Source: Chloroflexota bacterium
GTDB lineage: Bacteria > Chloroflexota > Anaerolineae > Aggregatilineales > Phototrophicaceae
Length of the DNA: 64,000 nucleotides
Assembly: GCA_023430545.1 (NCBI GenBank)
Contig: JAEZAF010000214.1
Location: 1-64,000 of the forward strand
Direction of reading: 5' to 3'
Part shown: positions 56,901 to 62,715 of the stretch, piece after piece
How the letters are laid out: each line of letters opens with the position of its first letter
Position numbering within the stretch: the stretch's first letter is position 1
Notes under the pieces: model-generated
Database searches by the model: none
Told to the model about the DNA's origin: nothing
Seen by the model: the letters and a program-made list of their open reading frames with translations, nothing else
Program-made: the position numbers and the translations under genes

Positions 56901-57769
56901 AGAATTCTGCCTTAAGAGTACTTAGGGAATTAATTAGGCTTGAGCGTTCATTTACAGGGCGCGATTATAATGCCATCTTGAGTCAGCTGGATGTGTTGAT
57001 CAGTTCATTGGATAAGGAGTTATCATCTATCCCGGCTAAGAGATTGATTCTTCAGATTAGCCAGAGTGATGATGAAACTCAAGTAGCAGAGGACGCGAAT
57101 GTGTTCTATACAGCATTGAGCGTTGTTATTGATACACTACGTGCCGCGTCAAACGCACTAGCAATGTATATTGGCAAGAGGTTTGACACCTTGAGAGAGT
57201 TAATTGTCGTAACGCCTAATGAGATTACAGCATTCAGCTCAATGTACAAGGAGCTGTCAGTCTACCGGGAATTTAAATACAGCGATCTGATGGATGAAAT
57301 TATCAATCGTTTGAGTGCAGCAAGCGAAGCAGTCGATGCGGTGCAAAATCTCCCCCCGCGAACCTATCGTAGAGTACAGAACTATGAACAGGCAGCTTCC
57401 GATATTGAAACATTGATGGCTGTGCTTCAACAGAGTGGCGATAACACTATCAATGGATTTTTGAAACCTGCATCCGATCTGCTACGTCAAAGTGCCATGA
57501 ATATCCGCAAGGAATATGAAAGTGTGGAAAACAGTCTCCTCGAAAAACTAAATTGCGCTGAAACCCTCGAACAACTCTATGAGATGCAACGTCCAGTTCG
57601 AGAAGCGGCGCGAATGCGTTCCTATCCACTCTTTGATGAGGTTACTAATTGGTTAGGATTAGTGTTTGATGATTTGGGCGCCACCTTAAATCTCGATAAA
57701 AATAACTATGCATATGACTTGAGCTTGGAGAAAATAAGTGAAAGATTAGGTTCTGTTGACGTTTGGTGA
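53945..57769 (+). CDS. giant membrane protein with internal WD40 propeller and helical C-terminus
   Basis: 1274 residues. About ten to eleven membrane helices (30-380) are followed by a WD40 beta-propeller (about 385-680; blades such as VIFSPNDAHFLAYGENGVVLF, LLWDTRTGETTREYSGHSNT, TTRIWDVTSG), three more membrane helices (690-790) and a long soluble helical region (800-1260) with predicted coiled coils. I know no characterised protein with this order. It starts four bases after the TIR-ATPase stop. The last six codons (GSVDVW) are encoded by the left end of the IS at 57749, so the native C-terminus is lost. The propeller may sense a ligand or partner and the membrane part could be an effector, but this is inference. 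Confidence 0.85.
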   Translation: MLNLISVINNLFLYPRYAQDLLSYRGMQRWMVFTLYGFALLPFVIVSTVRGADATIIMYVTITIALIGVALGTMHTTLGLIMTLMLAILGCLNWYVSGRSWVYTPSSSIGGLLIPTIAICFSLFIYGAAYQESRKYRSESSIWILIGGSIIGFGILLLLVYRPEPRIPLFNVSLFIYLLLRLLLTFELSDRIKLIVNWCARIVSISAVYIWVGLASGVIISATTFINTEIILIALISIVLGLIINWVMQLIVTFLTKGILYLAKDFIRREKQALLPLQFAIVIMAVATSLFNWTGMSYGIQYSLNYILATLVLGVIAGLVASLLILPTFQRGQNWEQATGLGRVALRSIFVVIAVIALAFGSWIQSKVIASTPSRTELTFDFDTFAISSDGHQLLLGNSTGSLRLENIDATNTVTGIGQDYASSTVDLGRINSVIFSPNDAHFLAYGENGVVLFDTQTKQEATAFSIGGNYNVDIAFTPDGHHAIRAEGNNILLWDTRTGETTREYSGHSNTITSITLSTDGQLLASSSNDGTTRIWDVTSGISRFQLDYSEVVRQVLFSPDGTNLLTRTSIRGEPLFIWNALTGAVIHTLPIGDNFVTSVAYSDDGELIAGRSYASSIILWGSKNSTPIGAIPNNYIYYKPPIDIHNENIYSIGSSRLYSIPLETPLSSILPWIYPSQNSLTAVGIIDIILPLFPPYTSAATLAFLIVCVCSIARWHWITFLMIGLLGIVITTRLPNNEYVYAVFNWSDTGVALVVGAGAGLLGGIWLFINPLINQVLAFNLKNQPNIVGKNNPAIEFVNAPVWVNRLGLNQRNLIQVLVDREVAPEAFRRPSAQKIASDYLQTKVEAHILAAKSLDKVAQINSLASTEQDWVDEALRLRGIVNVAEQVEEAAQLVNKVGVTSEIRRHLGRLIATEFTDVTRRYINLYATLRPYQADQLLTDLEPKPEDTEFLQTFRWQILYALTQTRRITDALRGSQEELTDAENSALRVLRELIRLERSFTGRDYNAILSQLDVLISSLDKELSSIPAKRLILQISQSDDETQVAEDANVFYTALSVVIDTLRAASNALAMYIGKRFDTLRELIVVTPNEITAFSSMYKELSVYREFKYSDLMDEIINRLSAASEAVDAVQNLPPRTYRRVQNYEQAASDIETLMAVLQQSGDNTINGFLKPASDLLRQSAMNIRKEYESVENSLLEKLNCAETLEQLYEMQRPVREAARMRSYPLFDEVTNWLGLVFDDLGATLNLDKNNYAYDLSLEKISERLGSVDVW

Positions 57770-58556
57770 AAGTCAGTTAGAGTCATGTCATGAGCGATGT
57801 GAAACTAACTGACGATCAGTGGACGAAAATTCGGGACTTTCTATTGCAAGACCCGAATGCCTATGTGGGAAACGAGGCGAATTGCCGTCGTTTTGTCGAA
57901 GCTGTGAAATGGATCAGCCGCAGCGGTTCGCAGTGGCGCTTATTGCCCAGCGCATATGGCAACTGGAACAGTGTGTTTAAACGTTTCAGACGCTGGTGCC
58001 ACAACGGCGTATGGGACCGGATGCTTGAGCATTTTGCTGATGATCCAGATATGGAAAATGGGATGATTGATAGCACGATCATTCGCGCCCATCCCTGTGC
58101 AGCAGGAGCCGAAAAAAACACGGCGAGCAAGCTTTGGGACGCAGTCGAGGGGGTTTCACCACCAAAATCCATGTAACGGTGGATGGATTGGGCAACCCGT
58201 TGCGTTTTCGCCTCACACCAGGTCAGCGGCACGACATCACCCAAGCCCAGTATTTGCTGGAAGGGTTCGACTTTGAACGACTGATCGCCGATCGAGGCTA
58301 CTCGGCAGCGCATTTCATCCAATATCTGCTGGATCGCGGTATTGAAGCCGTCATTCCGCCTCACCAACGCGCTACAGTGCTGCGCGAATACGACCGCTGG
58401 CTGTATCGTGAACGCCATTTGGTGGAGTGCCTTATCAACAAGATCAAGCATTTTCGCCGTATCTTTTCGCGGTTCGACAAGCTGGATAGCTCATATTCTG
58501 GCTTTCTGAACTTTGTCGGCGTTTTGATATGGATGCGATGAAATGTCAACAGAACC
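57749..58556 (+). mobile_element. IS5-family (IS427-like) insertion sequence
   Basis: 808 bp, bounded by inverted repeats beginning GGTTCTGTTGAC at both ends (57749 and, inverted, 58556). A TA duplication flanks it (57747-57748 and 58557-58558), as typical for the IS427 group. It carries one transposase in two frames. It is inserted in the 3' end of the giant membrane-protein gene, in the same direction. Confidence 0.92.
57790..58541 (+). CDS. IS427-type transposase in two frames (-1 frameshift)
   Basis: The first frame (57790-58176) codes the N-terminal part with LTDDQWTKIRDFL, SGSQWRLLPSAYGNWNSV and the first catalytic Asp in MIDSTIIRAH. The second (to 58541) holds GRSRGGFTTKIH, the second Asp in LIADRGYSA and the late Glu of LVECLINKIKHFRR. 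A slippery A-AAA-AAC lies in phase at 58113-58119; slipping back one base joins the frames into the standard DDE protein of about 250 residues. So programmed frameshifting, not decay, is the likely reading, and the element may be active. Confidence 0.88.
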
Positions 58557-58654
58557 TAACTTCAGTGTACTCGTTTTGTTGCCACTCCGCAAGAACTCGC
58601 AAGAGTGTTTTACTGGCGGCAACCAGGTTGATACCATCTTCAGTTTTAGGGTGT

Positions 58655-58876
58655 TCATTTTGATACTTGTGTTTCAATATCATTCTCCAGTGACGGCTGG
58701 CTGTGGAAGGCGACTGCTTCCAGAACAAAATGTCGAGCCAGTGTTGAATCGGGCATATTTAAGCGTTTTGCCAGTGTCTCAATTGCCTGCCGTTCGGCAT
58801 CCGTTAGTCGCATGGAAAAGATGTGTTTCCGATTAGGCTGAGGCTCTGGCGGTAGGGTACTGCTGTGCTGTTTCAT
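58655..58876 (-). CDS. ribbon-helix-helix DNA-binding protein
   Basis: 73 residues. KHIFSMRLTDAERQAIETLA followed by KRLNMPDSTLARHFVLEAV is a MetJ/Arc-type ribbon-helix-helix as in CopG, antitoxins and mobilisation regulators. ATG 58876 is fixed by AAGGAG eight bases upstream. A CCGTAA-AA-TTACGG dyad and repeats upstream suit autoregulation. Behind its stop another minus-strand frame (to about 58560) reads EDGINLVAASKTLLRVLAEW and could be the frameshifted rest of a longer original protein, cut by the IS. Confidence 0.75.
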   Translation of the reverse strand: MKQHSSTLPPEPQPNRKHIFSMRLTDAERQAIETLAKRLNMPDSTLARHFVLEAVAFHSQPSLENDIETQVSK

Positions 58877-58902
58877 GTGTGCATCTCCTTGTGCTACAGA
58901 CT

Positions 58903-58921
58903 CGATGCAACCAGCATACCA
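58903..58921. repeat. 19-bp direct repeat, copy 1
   Basis: CGATGCAACCAGCATACCA recurs at 59044-59062 with two mismatches; an inverted partial copy (ATGCTGGTCAC) starts near 59006. It lies directly upstream of the ribbon-helix-helix ribosome site, so it may be part of the control region. Confidence 0.5.
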
Positions 58922-58940
58922 AACCACCACACCCCAACCG

Positions 58941-58954
58941 CCGTAAAATTACGG
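58941..58954. promoter_or_regulatory. CCGTAA-AA-TTACGG dyad, likely operator
   Basis: Perfect 6-bp arms with a 2-base spacer 65 bp upstream of the ribbon-helix-helix start; a further half site TTTACGG follows at about 58969-58975. Clustered short half sites fit cooperative binding by RHH dimers. Confidence 0.5.
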
Positions 58955-59043
58955 TTTTTGAATGGAAATTTACGGCGCGTCGATTTTGGTGTGAAATTCA
59001 TAGACAATGCTGGTCACTTTCGGGTGAAAAACCCGTTGTCTAA

Positions 59044-59062
59044 CGATGTAACCAGCATATCA
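59044..59062. repeat. 19-bp direct repeat, copy 2
   Basis: CGATGTAACCAGCATATCA, 141 bp after copy 1. Together with the inverted partial copy between them and a nested CGGGT/ACCCG hairpin, the 58903-59062 stretch is an unusually repeat-dense control region or relic replication/mobilisation site. Between 59063 and 59217 only the AT-rich leader of the cyclase gene is present. Confidence 0.45.
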
Positions 59063-59217
59063 GAGTGAGGATTGGAAACCGTGAAATTTTGCAGATTTTT
59101 GCTTGGGAGTTTTACAGAAAATGAAAGCAGTATTTCAGCTTAATTTCCCCATTATTCGATGTAACGGTGTATTATTAGGGAAGTTAAGTGTAACTCAGAG
59201 AAAGCTTCTGCCAATAG

Positions 59218-60291
59218 ATGACACAATCAACCAGAGAGAAAAACCAGCTTGTCTGTCTGTTATTTTCTGATCTCAAAGGCTATTCGGGACTAAAGAATGA
59301 CCAGCAGAAAAACCAGATATTCAAAGATATGAAATCTATCTTCGAAAGAGCCTGTCAGCCAGGTGTGCAACTTATCAAAACGATGGGCGATGGCATGATT
59401 GCGGTTAGCTTCACCTCGTTACCACTTGCGGAAACGGCTCTTCGATTACGCGACGAATTTCGAAATACCGACTGGAAATCAAAAGGGTTTCCCAATGATT
59501 TTTTAATACGGGTTGGGCTTCACTTCGATGAGATGATTGTTCACTATAGAGCAGATAGCACTGGTGATAATGTTGAAGATGTCATTGGTGTTGGTGTGGA
59601 TACAACAGCACGTATCGAACCCGTCACTGAACCGAATGCAATTTTTTGTTCAGCACGTTTCTATGACCTCTTACAGAATAGAGGTGCTGGCAAGATTAAG
59701 GGCATCCCACAGGGGCGAAAGCAACTTGCTAAAAACTACGGCGAGATGGAATTATTTGAGCTTCGCTGGTTACATGAAGCAGGTGATGTTGCTATACCGA
59801 CTCCTGCATCCTCAGTCGCTTCATCTATTCCTATGCCCAATATCAAGAAGCCATTCACGGATAAAGATCGAAAAGAGTTCCTAAGAGTAGCCTTTGCCAT
59901 GATTCAACAGTATTTTGACGCAGCGGTGAAACAATTAGAAGCAACTGCGCCTGGTATGGAAGCGAGTATCAATCCGGTCAACAATACCAAGTTTACCTGT
60001 GAGATTTATCGTAATGGTGACTTGAAAGCAGGTGGCAAAATTTGGATCGGTAGCATGATTGGGAAGTATGAGCAGATTCAATTTTCCGAAGGTCGCTTCG
60101 ACATCAACAATGATGGCTCTTATAACGACTCAATTATTGTTGTTGAGGGTACTTCAAGCCTGATGCTACAATCGCAATTGGGGATGACTTCATTTGTCCG
60201 CGGTGTATCAGATGTAACCAAGCCATCCAGCCCGGAGCAAATCGCAGAGTATCTCTGGTTGCGAGTGATACAGCCACTCGATACTCGTTGA
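59218..60291 (+). CDS. class III nucleotide cyclase with extra C-terminal domain
   Basis: 357 residues. Residues 10-190 are a class III cyclase catalytic domain: metal ligands Asp18 (LLFSDLKGYS) and Asp58 (IKTMGDGM), Lys54 in the base-binding position, and DVIGVGVDTTARIEP with the transition-state Arg132. A Ser/Pro linker leads to a separate domain (about 208-357: KPFTDKDRKEFLRVAF, IYRNGDLKAGGKIWIGSM) of a type I recall at the ends of TIR and other defence proteins. No membrane helix. In a defence island this fits a Pycsar-like cyclase making a cyclic pyrimidine or purine nucleotide, but no effector with a nucleotide-binding domain is next to it. Base specificity cannot be told. Confidence 0.85.
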   Translation: MTQSTREKNQLVCLLFSDLKGYSGLKNDQQKNQIFKDMKSIFERACQPGVQLIKTMGDGMIAVSFTSLPLAETALRLRDEFRNTDWKSKGFPNDFLIRVGLHFDEMIVHYRADSTGDNVEDVIGVGVDTTARIEPVTEPNAIFCSARFYDLLQNRGAGKIKGIPQGRKQLAKNYGEMELFELRWLHEAGDVAIPTPASSVASSIPMPNIKKPFTDKDRKEFLRVAFAMIQQYFDAAVKQLEATAPGMEASINPVNNTKFTCEIYRNGDLKAGGKIWIGSMIGKYEQIQFSEGRFDINNDGSYNDSIIVVEGTSSLMLQSQLGMTSFVRGVSDVTKPSSPEQIAEYLWLRVIQPLDTR

Positions 60292-60296
60292 TAAAG

Positions 60297-61070
60297 TTAT
60301 GCAGCCTTAAGAATATCTGTGAGCTTGGCAACAAGTTCCTCTGAATGTGTGTTATCCTGCGCCGTGACGCTTATTTCAGCGCGACTGTGATCAAATATCG
60401 TCAATTCAATAAAAAACTGGTCACTAAACAATCTCAACCAGAGTGGAAATGCACCACTCCAGTCTCGTTCTAGGACTTGTCCAGATACAACTTGTGGTGT
60501 TGCTCCAAGTTCAATACCTATTCGTTCAATAAAAAGACTTGGCGAGATATCAATCTGACCAGCGAAGCGATATATCCGATATTTCACCTGTCCATCGGAG
60601 CTGCTTAAAGGCATGAGTCTATATTCATAAAGATTATCAGGGATTGTCGAAGAGGGGCGATCTTCGCGATTACCTAATGCCTCATTGATCTTCTGTCGAT
60701 AACGTGAGATTTGATGTTGAAGTGGTAACAGTTCATACTCTAGCTGGTTACCTCTGATCATGTTGGTTTGTTGTGCTTCGACGGTATATTCTTCGATAAA
60801 TTCGCTTTGCCACTTTTTTGAGGTGCCAGATGTTGCTGCCGAAGTTCGCCCCGAATTGTTTTTTACCTGCTTTCGTATGTCAAGCAGATCGTTTTTCAAC
60901 TCGGCTATGCGGTCGAGTAAGTCTTGTTGATTCCTTTCGAGCGCATCGAGGAAACTGTGTGCCAGTTGATAGTCGTTCGCCCATAAAGCGATATCGACAT
61001 TCCTCAGTCTGCTACGAATATCACGAAACCGTTGACGCAGTACATCTTGGTAATCAGGTTGATCTGACAT
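60297..61070 (-). CDS. coiled-coil protein of unknown function
   Basis: 257 residues from ATG 61070, which overlaps the stop of the upstream nuclease frame (TGATG) with GGAG in front. Residues 1-75 form a long helix (RQRFRDIRSRLRN, RNQQDLLDRIAELKNDLLDIR), a second helix lies at 105-140, and the C-terminal half (165-257) is an alpha/beta domain with YRIYRFAGQIDISPSLFIER. I do not recognise it. Translational coupling makes it a partner of the nuclease and the last gene of the drmB-drmC operon. It converges on the cyclase gene with a 5-bp gap. Confidence 0.75.
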   Translation of the reverse strand: MSDQPDYQDVLRQRFRDIRSRLRNVDIALWANDYQLAHSFLDALERNQQDLLDRIAELKNDLLDIRKQVKNNSGRTSAATSGTSKKWQSEFIEEYTVEAQQTNMIRGNQLEYELLPLQHQISRYRQKINEALGNREDRPSSTIPDNLYEYRLMPLSSSDGQVKYRIYRFAGQIDISPSLFIERIGIELGATPQVVSGQVLERDWSGAFPLWLRLFSDQFFIELTIFDHSRAEISVTAQDNTHSEELVAKLTDILKAA

Positions 61071-61814
61071 CAGTAGCTCCACACCAGATATAAATCGTAT
61101 GACCCATTACTTCTATTGAGTATCGGAATGCAGATCATCCCAACCCCTTTAACCAAGCTCTTGTTGTACCAGAATGAAACCAGTTGATCGGCAGCATCTC
61201 GAATGCGATCAAGCGGCTTGTAAGCAAAATGGCTGAAGGTTTTAACCTCACACGGGATTGTGAAGCCTGAGTAATGAACAAAAAACACCCTGACACGACA
61301 TTTCATCTTTGAACTCATCCGACGGATCTACAATGCCAAAATCGGGGTATCTCAGGGTATTGGGCTTAGTCAGATGGCTATAATCGCTGTATTCGTTCAT
61401 TTTATAATGCTCTCGCAAAACGACTGAAAACAGAGTTTCACCGATTACCCCAGATACATCACCCGAAATGCGCTTGTTGGTTACAACTTTACTTCCTGAT
61501 GTGGTGATAGTGTGGTGTGTTGGACGTTTAGTGGTTGTTGAATACTCAACAGTATGCAATCCAACCCCTTCGATCCAAGTATCCGCGTGCATCTCTGCCA
61601 TATCGTTGATAAGCCGCTGAGAATACATCAGGCTCTCATCGGGCTTGTCTTCTTCTATGAGCTTCTTAACACGATCTCGTATACAAACTGCAACTTTCGC
61701 CAGTTCCTCAGTTCTTCTCTTTTTCCCATCATCGTCGTCAATGTCGTATGTGGTCTGATCAGCAATATATGCAAGATGAATGGCTGGAACGTGAAACAGG
61801 CGAACTTGAATCAT
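61070..61814 (-). pseudogene. PD-(D/E)XK nuclease-like gene with a frameshift
   Basis: Two overlapping frames (61248-61814 and 61070-61318) join to one protein of about 247 residues if one base is dropped from the T6 run at 61280-61285 (A6 on the plus strand). The joined chain has the nuclease order: Glu in a helix (GVIGETLFSVVLREH), Asp in RYPDFGIVD and the ExK of TIPCEVKTFSH. This is the layout of restriction-type PD-(D/E)XK nucleases. The break may be a sequencing error in a homopolymer, a real lesion or a phase-variable tract. ATG 61814 starts it; the stop overlaps the start of the next gene. Confidence 0.7.
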
Positions 61815-61821
61815 CTATAGC

Positions 61822-61896
61822 TCACAGTTGAATGGATTGTATTGAACTGAGGACAGACAGTATAATTTTGGGGGCTTTTGTTCTTCTAGATTGCAT
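61822..61896 (-). other. possible 24-residue leader ORF
   Basis: In the 97-bp gap between drmC and the nuclease gene, ATG 61896 follows AGAGG and opens 24 basic codons (MQSRRTKAPKIIL...) ending eight bases before the nuclease ATG. It could be a leader peptide or chance; only the ribosome site supports it. Confidence 0.2.
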
Positions 61897-61911
61897 TTTT
61901 ATTACCTCTAA

Positions 61912-62712
61912 TCATATCAATACAAAAATATCATTCTCGACTAACCGATGCAGTTGAGTTTCAAGTTTAATGGCAGAGTCTTTATCTTGTATAAGTACGC
62001 CTAATTCAATGTTTAAAGACATTGCATGGTCCGTTAGATTTGCACTTGTTATAAAGAATCTCTCGGTATCGGCGATTGCAGTTTTTGCATGTAAAACGCC
62101 ATATTTGTTGTCCGAAGTAGTCTCGCGCTTTGAGGTTGACCAAGAGTAAACATTGGCTTTTTGCGCTAACATCTTCCCCAATGCTTTTTTTGTATCATAT
62201 CTGCTTTTACTGTCGTCACTTTCTTGTGTTTCAAGATAAATGGAAACCGATATGCCTCTATCCAATGCTTGTAGCAAGGCATCAGTAATGCGAGTTGCTT
62301 TGTAGACTGCGAAACTTACGATATGTAGATGGTGTTTTGCAGATTGGATAAGTTCAAGTAATACATTTTCTGTTTGTCGCAAATTAACTTGATGAATAAG
62401 TGGACCTGTCCAAACTAAATCAATCGTTCTCATTCTTCTATTGTATTCCACAGCAGAAGAGGCACTTGTTATTGCAAGCCCAACAACATCACCTGAGATA
62501 TGAGGATAATTCTTTGCCCATTCATCTATCAATGTATCAATAAGATCGCGTGCTTCAGGGTTAATGATAGCATTCATAATATGCGTTCGAGATGTCTGGT
62601 TATTGATATTTTCAATTTCTTGAAGATTGATACCCAATTGCGTTACAACTGAATATGGTAAAGAGTTGGCTATCATTTGAATTGCATCTATTAGTCCCGT
62701 ATTGTAGCCCAT
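61912..62712 (-). CDS. drmC: DISARM protein DrmC, phospholipase D-like nuclease
   Basis: 266 residues. The C-terminal half carries one HKD motif, HAKTAIAD, followed by FFITSANLTDHAMSLNIELG, the usual PLD sequel; an N-terminal half with HIVSFAVYKA completes the fold, so two chains must pair for a full active site. Length and N-terminus fit DrmC, the PLD-family member of the DISARM defence system. It starts three bases after the drmB stop. The role of DrmC in DISARM is not essential for all phages and its substrate is uncertain. Confidence 0.82.
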   Translation of the reverse strand: MGYNTGLIDAIQMIANSLPYSVVTQLGINLQEIENINNQTSRTHIMNAIINPEARDLIDTLIDEWAKNYPHISGDVVGLAITSASSAVEYNRRMRTIDLVWTGPLIHQVNLRQTENVLLELIQSAKHHLHIVSFAVYKATRITDALLQALDRGISVSIYLETQESDDSKSRYDTKKALGKMLAQKANVYSWSTSKRETTSDNKYGVLHAKTAIADTERFFITSANLTDHAMSLNIELGVLIQDKDSAIKLETQLHRLVENDIFVLI

Positions 62713-62715
62713 TTT

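Noticed and set aside
57861..58451. 196-codon minus-strand ORF inside the IS
   Set aside because: Antisense shadow of the transposase, which has clear DDE motifs and a frameshift site.
52481..60291. One complete Pycsar system made of the cyclase and the TIR protein
   Set aside because: The TIR protein has an ATPase and not a cyclic-nucleotide-binding domain, and the genes are over 5 kb apart with an IS between them.
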